Of a stretch of 64,000 nucleotides of DNA, positions 26,684 through 38,272 are shown one piece after another (position 1 is the stretch's first letter; each line of letters begins with the position of its first letter). Both the position numbers and the translations under genes were made by a program. The stretch is from positions 2,728,001-2,792,000 of the forward strand of contig JAQQWL010000004.1 of assembly GCA_038363925.1 (NCBI GenBank), read 5' to 3'. Below the pieces are notes generated by a model. The model did no database searches. It saw only the letters and a list, made by a program, of their open reading frames with translations, and was not told where the DNA came from. This stretch comes from Apiospora phragmitis (taxonomy: Eukaryota > Ascomycota > Sordariomycetes > Amphisphaeriales > Apiosporaceae).

Positions 26684-27758
26684 TCAAAAAGAGAATTCTT
26701 CGTCCAGGGGCATTAAAATCATTCGCGGTTTGTTGTAATTTGTTTTTCTTAGTAAGGGGGGGTTGGGCCCATGAGGACCCCCATGAGGACCCGGGTAGTC
26801 CTCCGGGCGTCCGCCCATGGTGGAGCCACGACCGTCGCCGCGGCGGTCGTCGCGGCGGTCGTCGCCGAAGTGCTTCTTGCGCAGGGCGGCGAGCCTCTTC
26901 TTCTTGGTCATGGTGTTGATGTACGTGCCGATGATGAAGGCGACGACGTTGAAGAAGGGGACCCACGTGGCCTCGGGCAGGAACTGCTGGGCGAAGGCGA
27001 GGCAGATGGGCGACGTGACCCAGGTGACCTTCATGACCTTCATGAAGCCGACGCGGACCGTGGCGCGGACCTGGTGATAGGTGCGGGCGCCCGCGATCAG
27101 GGCCATGGCCACGAGGTAGATGGAGTTCTGGATCGGGGCGATGACGAGGTTGCTGACAATGATCTGGAGGATCTTGGCGCGCAGGCTCGTTCGGCCCTTG
27201 AAGGTCTTCTGCAGGCACCAGATCAAGAAGTGGCCCAGGGGCGCACTGACCAGAGCTCCGTACGCAGCCATCTTGGGCACCCGGGAGGTGAAGTAGTTGC
27301 CGTGCTTGTTGCGGTCTTTCGCGAGGAACGAGGCAATCAGCTCTTGCAGACTGGCCAAAGTACCAGCCGTGAGCATTTTGGTGCGAAGCGGGTTCTTTTC
27401 GAGCTGGTTGATGTACGCCTATAGAAAGTAGACGCGACGAGCACGGTCAGCCAGCCGGCCATACACACACATTGAGGCCTTAAGTTGGGACAGGGAGTAT
27501 ACGCACCATCATGTAGCCCTTGGTACCGGCCATGGCCTTGCCGCCGGTGATGGCAGTGCCGATGCTCTCGGAGATGGGGTGTTTGCCCGTGGTGCCGGGA
27601 AGAGGGCCATCGCGAGGACCCTTGACGACCTCGCGGGCGGCTTCGCGGGCGGCGTGGGCGGCGTCGAAGACAGAATCAGCGCCCTTGTGGACTTTGTCGC
27701 GAACAAGGCCCTTTTGGACTGTGTCGCGAACTGTGTCTCGCTCAATCTTGACCGACAT
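26684..27758 (-). CDS. Mpv17/PMP22-family integral membrane protein
   Basis: Small organellar (peroxisomal or mitochondrial inner) membrane protein family. Exons on the minus strand: 27758-27507 and 27418-26684, with an 88-nt intron between GTGCGT and CTATAG; product 328 aa. Residues 1-80 form a charged, Ala-rich extension with little fold information. The Mpv17 core starts at AYINQLEKNPLRTKMLTAG and contains about four hydrophobic segments, the SAPLGHFLIWCLQKTFKG loop and the WVPFFNVVAFIIGTYINT segment near the C-terminus typical of the family. The tail is Gly/Arg/Asp/Pro-rich. Among filamentous ascomycetes this resembles the protein often labelled integral membrane protein 25D9-6. The Woronin-body sorting protein WSC belongs to the same superfamily, so that role is possible, but I cannot decide orthology without alignment. 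Confidence 0.85.
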
Positions 27759-29526
27759 GGTTAGGATTGAGGCAGTTGCGGCCGTGCAAGGAAAGCAAGT
27801 CGTCGGGCGGACCTAGAACCTGAGCACAGAGACGGGCGGGCAATAGGGATTACTGTTCCGGGCGAAAGATTAACAACGGAGCATTTAGACGCCCAATGCA
27901 ATTGAATAGAGGAATAATGAAAATGGATTGACTGAGTGGCCAGAGCAGAGGCTGGATGGATCTTGCGCTGGGCGGGCTGGGCTTCGCTGTCTGGCTGGCT
28001 GGCAATGAACGTGCGATTTACGATGGCTGGAGCTCGAGCTGAAGCTGGAGAGGTGGGAACTGGATGGACGGGGGGGGGGGGACGACGACTGGGAGGGCCA
28101 ATGCAATCAATTCATGGCTGGCGGCTGGGTTTGTTTACCAGCAGGCCAATCAAGCCGAGGCTGGGTGGTAGCATCCAAACCCTGCAACACCCACTCGCCC
28201 ACCTGTCCACCCTAAAATCGCCGGTCCCCAGCAACCAACCTTTTGGAGAGAACAACGAAAGAAACCGGGGCTGCAGGCGGTGAAAGAGGGACGAACCCTC
28301 ACAGATGGCGGCTCTATCTACCGAAGGTCTCTCCACTTGGCGTGAGGTCTTGATCGAGATGGAGTCTGTGTGTATTTATCTCTCGGAATAAAATAGAGAT
28401 CAGATGACGGCGAGCTGGACGACGATGGTTGATGGAATATTGTACGTGTCTTCGTCCATTGTTTTCCGGTATGTGCATGTAGAGTCGTAGCACAGAAAAA
28501 AACACATCATCAATCCAACTCCAAGACTCTCTCGACTTTCGGTCGTACAGTAGTGCCATGCCGGCCATGTAGGTACCCAAACCCGACCCGACGCGCTTCT
28601 TCGTTTTTGGGAGCTGGGCCCATCAAATCTGCAGTTGCGACCAAGGTCGGCCGGGGATGAGCGATTAGCTCGATTCCATCATCACATCGCCTGGCCTGAT
28701 CTGGACGCGGTCTGGGGCTTTGGCAATCGCAAGCCGGGGGGGAATCTGGAATCGTCTCTCATGCACGTAAACCTATGTGGGCATTGCGGCGGTGCTTCCT
28801 TGTGGCTTTGGTTCGTTGGTGGCTTGCTCGACGCGGACTTGCATCCATCATTGGAAGCACAAAAGACAGAAAGAAGAAAGATGGCTAAAAAGAAGAGGCG
28901 AAGATCCTGGAAGATGCAGCAGTACCTGGGGGCCTTAGGTATCAATGGTACCTAACTTGCAGAGTTTGTCCTTCTTTCCGAGCCCGATCTGCTGCAGAGA
29001 GACTTGAAGAAGCTCGATATTCCTGGAAGTAATCAATGCAAATGGGTGGGGGTTTAGGTGACTCGATTAAGCTGCTGGGTTGAAGGATTATTAGAGCCCC
29101 CAACCTTAATCTAGACAGTGACAGGACCGAGGAAGCCACGCCCTACCTGACCCAGGTAACCCAGTAACCTTATGTACTCCGTAAACCACTGGAGCTTCGG
29201 TCAAGTAAGTACATCCTGGCAACATTGAGCTGATGCAATGAGCTGATGCAATAACCAACCACAAACCCACCACTCCTCTTGGTCCAACTCAATTCAATGT
29301 CCAGGGCCGGCACGAGTCGCCTGGCTTTCTCTCTCTAGAGGTGGCATATCCATACTGGCAGACTGATGTGAAGCATCGCCAATTGAATCTCCATCATCAC
29401 CCATTAATCCCATCATTCCACTGTCGATCAAAACCGCATCCATTCTCTTGCAGCCGGCCCGATTCCTCAACTGCGTGTCTAGGTGTGTCTTGCTTCGCGC
29501 CTGGAGCTTGGCAGCAGACTGGATAC
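27759..29526. other. Intergenic region
   Basis: About 1.8 kb between the divergent Mpv17-family gene and the next plus-strand gene. I see a G11 run near 28070 and CTGG-rich short repeats near 27970-28010 but no gene. It presumably holds both promoters. Confidence 0.5.
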
Positions 29527-31077
29527 ATGCCATCGCCCGTAATGGCATCCGCTACCCAACAAGATGGAGTCGAGACTCCCGGCACTTCTTCTCCAGCATC
29601 GCCCAGGCCCGCAATCGCCAAGTTGGCCCGCTCTGCGCCCTCCCCCGTCTTGGTCCATCATCGTCCTCAGAGCAGCTCCTTCAGCCCGACGTGCACTCAT
29701 ACGATCATGACCCGACTCTATGAACCCAACTTCGTCTGCAGCATGTGTCGTCGGCCCGGCCAATAGGGATGGCTGTACCGGTGCACTCAAGACAGGGAAT
29801 TCATGATCGAGGACCAGATGGAAAAGGGCCTTCCTGTAAGTCATCATCCGTGCTTGCGTTCCAATCTGTGCCCTGCTTACTCACGAGGCAACAACATCTA
29901 GGTCAGCTTTGATCTTCTGGGTGCTTCTTTCGCGGATAGAAAGCCAGTTCCGAGTCCTCGCGGCCCGGCCTTGAGATCAGACCCGCTTAGCTTCCTTATG
30001 GAGATCACTGTGGATGATATGAGATCCTACACTCCACAGCAAATCAGGACCATACTGGAGCAGAGAGAAAATGTGAGTCTTAGTTTGCTCCCCAGGCCGT
30101 GGCTGCCATGTGGCTAACTGGGCTCAGCTGCAAGAGGTTTTGGAACGACAGCGTCGACTGACCTCCAAACGCTCGTATTATTACCCCTCCTCGGGATCTA
30201 AACGGAGTGGAGGCCGTCATCAGTGCTTCAGTGTTCCCGTCTACGATAACCATTGCAATCATGAGAAACCCTGGGTGCTTTCCGAGGGCCAGGAGTGCCA
30301 GTTCAAGTGTTGCCACGCCTGCCGTCCGTCTTGCGAGCAGCGTGCCTCTCTGAGCCTCGATGGCATTGCCAAGGGAGACATCCCCCCTACAGCCATCGCC
30401 GGCTTCGGCTTCCATCTTCAAGGGTCGAGACCGCTCATGGATGCTGGCATAATCCAGAATATCGGCTATCGCGCTGTTCCTTGGGTACGTGTTCAACTGG
30501 TCCACATTCACACCATGCGCGTGCAGATGCTAATCATGAACGTCAGCCCAATGCTTTGGCACCGACAGAAGATTCCACGTCCTGCACGTCCTCCATCTGC
30601 TCCACGTGGAGTAGTCTAATGAACACAGATAACCTCGAGGATATTTTCCCTGCAGCCCGACCGGAAGCAGCCAGTATGCCGACCACGCCGAGTACTGATT
30701 CAACAAGTACTCCGGAATTCACTTCAGATCATCAGCCTGATTATCTCATGCATAACTTAGACTCGGTGGCGCATAACGATTGGACTGCACCAAGGACTCT
30801 TCCCGACTTCTTTGACCTGGATCTCGATGCACATGCCATCGAGGATTCGGCAGATGAGCCTTTGATCGCCTCCAGCACGCCACCCCGGCCTTCAGCCCCC
30901 AATGGGGACGTGTTCTTGCACGGGGAACCTTCTTTGCGCAAGAAGCCGTCTGCCATGATGGAAGCGGAGCTTGAGGAAGGCCGTTTCCACGAGGATCATC
31001 TGGAGGTCGTCGATGGCATTGCCGTTACCGAGGAGAGCGTCGTCCTGGGAGTTGCAGATGTGATGGCTCAGGTCTGA
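29527..31077 (+). CDS. Conserved fungal protein of unknown function, interrupted by an in-frame TAG
   Basis: No function can be assigned. Four exons fit without any frame break: 29527-29835, 29902-30072, 30128-30484 and 30547-31077, all phase 0 with GTAAGT, GTGAGT and GTACGT donors, for 455 residues. Seen: a first Cys pair (FVCSMCRRPG), a GWLYRCTQDREFMIED segment, a short helix (LQEVLERQRRL) and a Cys-rich block in exon 3 (Cys at the CNHEKPW, ECQFKCCHACRPSCEQ region). The C-terminal third is Ser/Thr/Pro- then Asp/Glu-rich and probably disordered. A TAG at 29764-29766 sits between the first Cys pair and GWLYRC in the same frame, where relatives continue. It may be a real nonsense mutation (pseudogene) or a base error. 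The Cys pattern suggests metal binding. Start chosen as the Met shortly before the conserved region; 29542 is an alternative. Confidence 0.65.
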
Positions 31078-31485
31078 ACGATAGGTGGATTATCGGGTTG
31101 GTCTCGGAGAACACTCGAGAGCAGCCGAGCGGAAGATTGACTTTACCCCCTTTGCTAACAACCTTGTATAACAAATAGGTGCTCGCCATTGGAGCCCCTG
31201 TAGCTTGGCGGGGGAGCGGTCTTGGGAGGGCATGGTCAGGCCGGTAGTATTCTCAGTCTAAAGTGTAAAGAATAGATTCTATGTGCTGTCGCCCCCAGAA
31301 GCAGAAGCCGTTACTGACGCTCAAGGATCCTAGCCCTACGTTTTACCCAGAACAGGCCAAATACGAACCCTAGTGCACTAGTCTCAGCAACCCTCTCATA
31401 GTTTTGCAGATCATATTCTTCCTTCCAGATACGATTTCTTCTCCTCTCACCCGAGCCACCCAGATGTTTCCATGCATCAAAATAT

Positions 31486-32152
31486 TTATGAGCTCGCAGC
31501 TACGGTGAAGTCGACACATGTCTCGTACGACTGGCGGGCGCCCGTCCCATACCACCACCACTGCAACACCTGTAATTTCAGTCAGCAAAGGATATTCGAG
31601 AAACAGACGACAGAGACACGGTGGGACACCACTTACGCAAGCGCCAGCAGTGGCGCACTTGTCGCCCAGATCCTCGGGGATGGTGACGTTGAAGTTGACC
31701 TGGTCCTTGGGGGTCTTCTTGGCGTAGAAGTCGCGCTCGTCGGCGTAGCCCTTGTCCCAGCTGATCAGAGGTTCGCCGATGATGGCGTTGGCGGCCGTGT
31801 CGACGACGGAGACGTTGGCGTTGCCCGTGTGCGGGATGGTCAGCTTGATCTGGATGTTGACGGACTGGCCCGGCTTGTAGGACTGCACGTTGGCGACATT
31901 GTCGGCGAACTGCAGGCCCTTGCAGAGCCACAGGTTGCACAGGTCGGCGTGGTAGCCCGAACCGGCCGCCGCCGCCAGCTCCGGCAGGCCCTCGACGTGC
32001 GACGTGTTGTCGGCGCGCACCGTGTCGACGACGGATCGGCCGCAGGCGGCAATGGAGGCGTCGCCGCCTTGGCGCGCGGGGGGCGAGGCGATGTAGCCGT
32101 GGGCTAGGGCCGTGCTGGCGAGGGCGGCGATCGGGAGGAGGCGGGACAGCAT
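31486..32152 (-). CDS. Secreted LPMO-like (Chitin_bind_3/AA10-type) protein
   Basis: Likely extracellular copper protein related to lytic polysaccharide monooxygenases. Exons on the minus strand: 32152-31637 and 31569-31486 (phase 0, GTAAGT donor, ATTACAG acceptor); product 199 aa. A signal peptide (MLSRLLPIAALASTALA) is followed directly by His18 in HGYIASPPAR, so cleavage would expose the N-terminal His needed for a copper histidine brace. A second His is at residue 108 (LTIPHTGNANVSVVD). Cys residues at about 37, 72, 77, 166, 172 and 190 can form disulfides. The second exon (VLQWWWYGTGARQSYETCVDF) carries the C-terminal aromatic strand found in this fold. Known members oxidise chitin or cellulose; others only bind copper. 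Substrate is inferred, not seen. Without splicing the frame runs on into unrelated residues, so the short exon is important. Confidence 0.8.
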
Positions 32153-33515
32153 CTTGGATGTTTCTGTCTTTTTTTCCTTTTGAAACTTCTTCTTCTTTTT
32201 ATGATGTGGTGTGCTTTGGCGTGGTGAGTGACAGGTTTCAACTTCGGATGGTGGTGACTCGGTCGGGATATGATCAATGGCCCCTTATTAGTAGCTGTCT
32301 GGCGGTGTGTAGAAAAGCATCTCACACTGACTCGCCGCAGCCCGACGCTTTATATGACAGGTGACACCTTACAGCAGCAGCAGGATCACCCCCTGGATAT
32401 CCGATGCCCTCCTTCTTTTACATTTATTGCGGCTTTTATTCTTGGGTACCCGCACATTTCCGCATCCCGCATCCTGCATCCGCACGCTTTCCCGCATGTG
32501 CGCGTCAGCTGTGTGCGTGAGAGAGGCCTTTCCTTGCTGTATATACGAGCGACCTGGCCCAATCCCTTCCTCTATTCATCCAATTTCATCACATAGTACT
32601 CCGTAATTAGTCTACAACGGCTGCCAAGAGATGCTTGTTGCGTAGAGTGGATACGTCACGGCCAATATCGCCGGGAAAATAGGGATCGGGGAGGGGGGGG
32701 GGTCTTGCGGGAGTGTAGATCTATATGGCTGGAGAAGGGGGGCATTGCGGCTAAAGCAAAGCACGTTTCAACTTTCGCACGCAGCCGCCGTAAAGAAGCA
32801 CAAACGAGTGGACTGGTCACTGATGAATGAGGACACTCTGAAATGTAGATTCCAAGCTCCGTTGCCTCAAAGGGGCAAGTGTGATGATGTTTTGTCAGTT
32901 AGGTAAGTAAGCACGACAGGTTGTCTCTCACGACCGACGGAGAAATTATGTGTCCGAGGACGCACCCCGGCTTGTCTGCGCTGCCCGGATTGCTTTTGTC
33001 ACGGCGGAACGCATTTGAAGTACAGCATTGCCTCTTTGGGTAATGGAATCGCTGATGCGGCCTATCTCAGATTGTATCCATACTTTTTTTTTTTACTTAC
33101 CTTACGTAGGAGGCCAATGTGTTTCTCTCTCTATATCTCGGCATATGGCTGGGATAGTAAGTCCACCAAAGGTAAGATAGGCTGCATATGCAATCGGCCT
33201 GCATGGCAAACGTCGTCCTTGGTGCAAACGAGGGGTGGGCCTACGGGCATAGAATACATACACGTGCATCCCAAAGAAACAGACACACTTTCATTCCGTT
33301 AGGTCTGCTCGAGAAGACGAGAAACGAACCGATGGCTTGCGTCACTAATAGCCCGCACACAGCAAGCTGCATTGCCGCCCCTTTCCGCGGTCCAGATCAC
33401 TGATATCCAGTAGGACTGAACAGGGCGATCCGTTTTCAACACCCATATACGGGGCCATTGATCCATTAAACCGCTCCTAGATCCTTCTAGCTCTATCTAC
33501 ATTTGAACGTGTTTA
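32153..33515. other. Intergenic region
   Basis: 1.36 kb of promoter-side DNA of the LPMO-like gene and the 3' side of the next minus-strand gene. I see a poly-G run near 32692-32701 and no coding signal. Confidence 0.5.
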
Positions 33516-34681
33516 TCAGAATTTCTGCTTCCGCATCGTACTCGTCATAAACGAGCTCGACAAGCGGAAAGGTCCAGAGGGGGCATTCAGCGTCGGGAAT
33601 TGTCCTCCTCCACTCGTAGTAGCGACGGTCCCACTACTCCGACTACTACTACTAGCCCGGGTACTCCTACTACTACTCCCTTGGCCGGCATTGCTCCTCC
33701 CCGTCCTCGTCGGCCGCGTCATCCCTGGCGTCGAGTCGGCCGTGTACGCCGGCGCCCCTGACGGGCCTCCTCCCCGCTGGCTGTGCCGGTTGGTTGTCGT
33801 CGTCGTCGTCCTGCTACTGGGCGCGCGGGAACCGCCGCCGCCACCGGAGGCGCGAAGAGCCGCGGCGGCGGCGTTATAGACGGAACTTCTGGGGGTTTGG
33901 GGTTGTGCTGTCCTGGCGGCCCACGGCGCGGGTACTTGTGGTGCTGGCCAGACTAGGTAGGTAGGCGAGAAAGGTTAGCCCGAAAGCATGCATTCTTATG
34001 CGAAATTAGGGTGGGTAGAGGGGTAAGGGGAAGGGGGTAAGAGTTCGATGGGAAAGTAACGGTGTATAGTTGAAGCACACCTCCTAACATTGTCGATAGG
34101 GGGGCTTGAAGGGCCCTTGGGTGCATGAACACAAGGACGTTATCCTTGCTCTCTCTCCGCGGCGATACTTACATGCAGGTCCTGTCAACGAAAGTAATAA
34201 AATGTCAGCACTCTCGCTACTTCAACCGATTGCTTTCTACTTTCCGTCGTCATAAGGGGGGGGGGGGAAGGTTCGCCGTCAGACATCCAAACACCCACAC
34301 ACACCACCACCCAATGAACGTACCAGTATAGTGCACACACACCGCGCAAACGTCGTGGTTGCACATCCCCTCGAGCCCCGCACAGGTGCCTGTTGTGTTG
34401 GGCCGGGACCCGCACCGGCAGCAGGCCCAGCTGCGCCGCTTGGCCTCGAACTGGCACGTGGGATCCCGGCACCGGTAGGCCACCTCGCGCGCGTGGCTGT
34501 CGACGCCGGTGTGGTCGTCGACCACGTCGAGGCAGGGCAGCAGCGCGGCCGGCGCCACGGGGAACCGCGAGCCCAGGGGGAGGCTCGCGCTGGCGTTGAT
34601 GTTGGGGACCGCGTTGGGGCAGAAGTCGTAGTCGTAGTCGTAGTGGCCGCAGAGCAGCTGGACTAGGTAGCGGATGCACAT
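33516..34681 (-). CDS. Cys/His-rich fungal protein, unknown function
   Basis: No known function. Proposed minus-strand exons are 34681-34324, 34181-34173 (9 nt) and 33952-33516, giving 267 aa in one continuous frame. Exon 1 begins MCIRYLVQLLCGHYDYDYD and holds an N-terminal CGH motif plus a cluster of Cys (YRCRDPTCQFEAKRR, WACCRCGSRP, GTCAGL, CNHDVCAVCVHY), which resembles a zinc-binding module. The last exon encodes a low-complexity Ser/Thr/Gly/Arg/Pro tail ending SSFMTSTMRKQKF, probably disordered. The 9-nt exon is bounded by TTGACAG and GTAAGT and keeps the frame; direct joining of exon 1 to the last exon is also in frame, so it may be optional. An upstream start at 34783 would add an Asn-rich leader. 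Small Cys-rich proteins starting MCxR...CGH are common in ascomycetes. Confidence 0.6.
34173..34181 (-). other. Candidate 9-nt microexon
   Basis: GACCTGCAT on the minus strand is preceded by TTCGTTGACAG and followed by GTAAGTATC, both strong splice sites. Exon 1 ends with one spare base and the last exon starts with two, and the nine bases fit as 2+6+1. Inclusion adds three residues and splits a 371-nt intron into pieces of 142 and 220 nt. Confidence 0.45.
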
Positions 34682-35983
34682 TTTTCTTTCTTGCGGTCGA
34701 GACGCTGTTGTAAGTGTTGACTGGGTGATGTCTTGTAAGTTATTGCAGCTGTTGTTGTTTTTGTTGTTGTTGTTATTGTTCAAGTCGAGATATAGATTCC
34801 GAGATACTAGGTTTAGCTCGATGTTGGTAAGTATGTGCGAAGTTTTCAGGGGCAGGCAGACACCTGCAATCGAAAGATTTGAAAGCCATTTGAGAAGTCA
34901 CTTATCAATACATCGGCCCAGGAGGGTGCATTGGTATATACTGGCTGATGTGCTGCAACTATTCACACCTGCGTATATCAATTCAAAACTCATACAGCAG
35001 TATGTAGCTGGCCGATACAGTGAATCATGTTGGACTTGCTTTGAATACATGATCTCTATGAGTAATCAACTCGTCGTCCACCTTGTTCCTCTGGGTGTCA
35101 GGACTAGAGATCGGGCCAGAACCAACCGAGTTCGGGCTCTGTAAGGAGTATACACTCGCAGCCTGTGCGTTGGACTTGCCGTTACTATGTCAACGTAGCG
35201 GTCCGTTCGTGTTGACCAACATCACAATACCGGCCTATTGGCGTAGCAAGATTGTGAGGCCTCGAGGCTTTCCCGATCCAGGGGGGTTTCGGGCACAGTG
35301 CATGCCAGCATAGTGGGAGACATATAGCGTTCTCTGGCTTAAACTGTCAGCGTTCACCATAAACCTGGCAAATATCGAGAAATAGTGCCCAAAAAGGGTT
35401 GATTGTATACACAGCACGTGCCTCGCTGTCACTTGTCATGATAGCTGGTGGTGGCTATGGCTTATTAGTGAACCACTAGGCGCCAGCTAAGGGGTCGATA
35501 CGTCACAGACGCCAAGACTACTCAGCCTCACATGCGAACCGTGGTTGAAGGAGTGGGTAGGCAGCGTTTCGGACCACTTGCAGCTGTATTTGAGCAAACT
35601 TCCCCAACGGGGATGGACAGCAAAGTACCACATCCGGACGGATCAGGTGATTATCAGCACTTGCACCGCCTAATCCATCCATGATAGCCCAAGCTAGAAG
35701 GTGGGTGTTCCCGAGCGGCAGCTCGCCCCCGCCTTTGCCATCATCCCCAATGCAGCAGCTGCGCCTTACTCGGGAGAGTTTAGAGGTATTTAGAATGGCT
35801 TTACATGTTCAACGACATCATGACTCGTATCGTTGTCTACGACCATCACCACAATTGCGCCAATAAGTAACCGAAAACAAGGAATCGGAAGGATTGTCGC
35901 ATTGCTGACCCTGCCAAAAGAACAAAACCTACCCGTCGTAATCTGGTATCCGGGCCGGAGGGACTGAACTAACTTACCCCGCC
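34682..35983. other. Intergenic region
   Basis: 1.3 kb between divergent genes; a GTT/GTTGTT-rich tract (34748-34780) lies just upstream of the Cys-rich gene. No gene seen. Confidence 0.5.
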
Positions 35984-36987
35984 ATGTCCGGCCACCTCGG
36001 CGGCCACGATGACGACGACGACGACGAGCTGCTGCACCCGCCCGCGTACTACGACGCCGAAGGCCGCAGCGTCGCCGGCACCAACGCCCACGAGGAGGAC
36101 GACCGGCTGCCGCCCGTGATCCTCGTCATGGCGGGCCGCTTCGTGCACCCGGAGTCGGCGCGCGCGAGCCCGCTGTACGAGCTGTCGCAGGACGTCGACC
36201 GGCTGTCGGGCGCCTACTCGACCCACACGCTCGAGCGCCTCGAGCACGGCGTCGCCCTCTCGCGGCAGAACGTGCCGCGCATCACCCGCCGCCGCCGCCG
36301 CGTCTATCATCTGAAGCACGTCTCGCCCGCGCTCTCGCCCAGCTTTCCCTTCCAGGCCGAGGCCCTGTCGCGCCAGTCTCTGGGCAACCTCGGGCTCTGC
36401 CGGCCCGCCGCGGCGTTGGCGCTGCTCCTGCCGTACTTCCAGACCGGAGAAGGCGCAGCTAGCCGGGTCGTTCTCTTGAAAGAAAGGAGCGACGGCGGCG
36501 CCGGGTTGCCCAAGGGGTACAACGCCTACCGGCACGCCGAGATGGAGGCCGGGCAGGTTTTCGAGTTCCGGCGGCGGCGGCGGCAGCGGCAGAGGAAGAA
36601 GAAGGGTGGTAACATCATTGGCGGTGGCTATGGTTTCTATGAATGGGCCATGGCGGACGGCGAGCGGCTCGCCATCGAAGACGACGCCGACGGGCAGCAC
36701 AAGCTCGTCGTGACGAGCGCGGTGACGAGGCAGACCATGGATGCGCTGGTGGCCTGCTGGTGCCTCCGGCTGGTAAGTACAAACTAACCGACTGTCTTGT
36801 CTCTCTGTCTACCTATATATATAATCCGGGTTGGTAGTAGAGCTGACTCCTATGTGCTTTGCTGAATGAACAGTGGCGCAACAACTATGAGGCGGAACCT
36901 AGTTCGCACGGCTGGGATCGGTTCACGCATAAGGTGCGCGACGTGAGGCAGAAGTTGGCAATGGCTCCGACGCCCAGTACTTTTTAG
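35984..36987 (+). CDS. Conserved fungal protein of unknown function
   Basis: Two exons, 35984-36772 and 36874-36987 (phase 0; GTAAGT donor, GAACAG acceptor), product 300 aa. It matches a widespread ascomycete family of unknown role that I recognise by pattern: FVHPESARASPLYELSQDVDRL near the start, LERLEHGVAL, a basic RRRRRVYHLKH segment and a C-terminal DGQHKLVVTSAVTRQTMDALVACWCLRLW segment (the last W comes from exon 2). There is an acidic N-terminus (DDDDDDE) and a basic Arg/Gln/Lys stretch around residue 200-210. No signal peptide or membrane segment. The C-terminal half recalls Tubby-like beta-strand proteins, but that is a guess. Exon 1 is strongly GC-rich with coding-like third positions. 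Confidence 0.75.
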
Positions 36988-37654
36988 CAGTGTGTATCAG
37001 CGAGATCCTCCGGGGCCAGCGAAGGATGCTTGGCGGCCCCGTAAACTACCCTTTCCGGATGATGATGACAGGTGATAAACAACACCAGACGTTTGCTTAC
37101 TGTCATTTCCACTACAGAAATGCAGGACGGCGGGTAAGCAAGGGTTCTTATGCTTTTTACGATTCGAATAAACCATGTAGCCCTTCTCTTGTAGGCGCAG
37201 AAGAGGATAGGAAGGATCGACGTGGGGAGGTTGGTCTGCAGCTCGCTAAGTGCTTGCTTACTCCAAACCGTTCTTTGCCCTGCTCCGCCTCCCCAAGAAC
37301 CCTCAACAAACAGGCAACCGCAAGGCAAGCCAAGGGTATCACGGCAAGGGGGGTTGTTAGTCATAATTAGACACATACATCTTCCGATTTGCACACTCTG
37401 CCTCATATTCTCTCCCATCAACAATCCCATCTCGCCACTGCTCTTGTTTAGTGACACTTGTGCGCTCCGAACCGCACTGCCGACGTCACACACATATCGT
37501 CACCCCAACAGCAAACATTGCTGCGGCTAAGACATCTTGGCAAACCGATAGCCAACTTCGCCGGACTACACCAAGTCTACATCTTGTCTCATCCTCTTAT
37601 CGCAAGTTTTCAGCAACAACAACTCTTCGTCATCACGCCAACAACCAACCAACC
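36988..37654. other. Intergenic region
   Basis: 0.67 kb probably holding the 3' end of the upstream gene and the promoter and leader of the membrane-protein gene. CAACAACA-rich pyrimidine/adenine leader (37600-37654) is typical of a fungal 5' UTR. Confidence 0.5.
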
Positions 37655-38272
37655 ATGTCCAGCTTCCCGAAGAGCTGCCACCCCGCCCCGGCAATAACAA
37701 TGCCGGTGCCGGTGGCGGCAGCTGGAAGGACCGCAACTGCCCCAACATGCGGACCTGCTGGGCCTTCAGCTGGGAGGCCTACAGCCTGGGCACCGCCGAC
37801 AAGGCCCAGCTGTGCCGGCGCGCCTGCATGTGGGTTATCCTGTTGGTGCGGACCGCCATGTCGGTCCTGAGCATCGTCCGCGACGCCCTCTGGGGAAACT
37901 GGGTCTCGGTCGTCGTCTTCTCCATCCTGGCCGTCCTGGGCTTCTTCTTCATCGCCTGGTGCCTCGCCCAGATCGGCGAGGTCCGGGGCCGGCGCCGGGT
38001 CTTGGGCGTCATGGTGGTAAGTATTTATATGCATCGTTAAAAAACACTCGTATACTGACTGACGGACTGAAAATTAGGGTCGTTGGCACTTTGACGTCTT
38101 CCTGGCGGCCTTCGGCATCATCCATGTGGGCATCTTGGTGGCTGCCGCTTTTCCGCACTCGCAGGTCGGCCTGGGCGTCTCGTGGCTGGTCATGTGGGCG
38201 GCCATCTTCGGGGTTGCCTGGGTCGCCACTTGGCCTCCCGAGCAGACAGCCAGGTCTAGGGGAGAGATATGA
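37655..38272 (+). CDS. Small four-helix membrane protein, conserved fungal unknown
   Basis: Exons 37655-38016 and 38078-38272 (GTAAGT donor, AAATTAG acceptor), about 185 aa. The start ATG follows a CAACAACAACTC leader and lies in a different frame from the rest; one base is missing in the CCC run near 37666-37669, after which the frame reads through NNNAGAGGGSWKDRNCPNM to the membrane part. Hydrophobic segments: WVILLVRTAMSVLSIV, WVSVVVFSILAVLGFFFIAW, FDVFLAAFGIIHVGILVAAA and GVSWLVMWAAIFGVAWVATW. Two Cys (CPNMRTC) precede the first. This arrangement is seen in many fungal tetraspan proteins without assigned role. If the break is not corrected only a 71-residue non-membrane peptide would be made. 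Function unknown. Confidence 0.7.
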
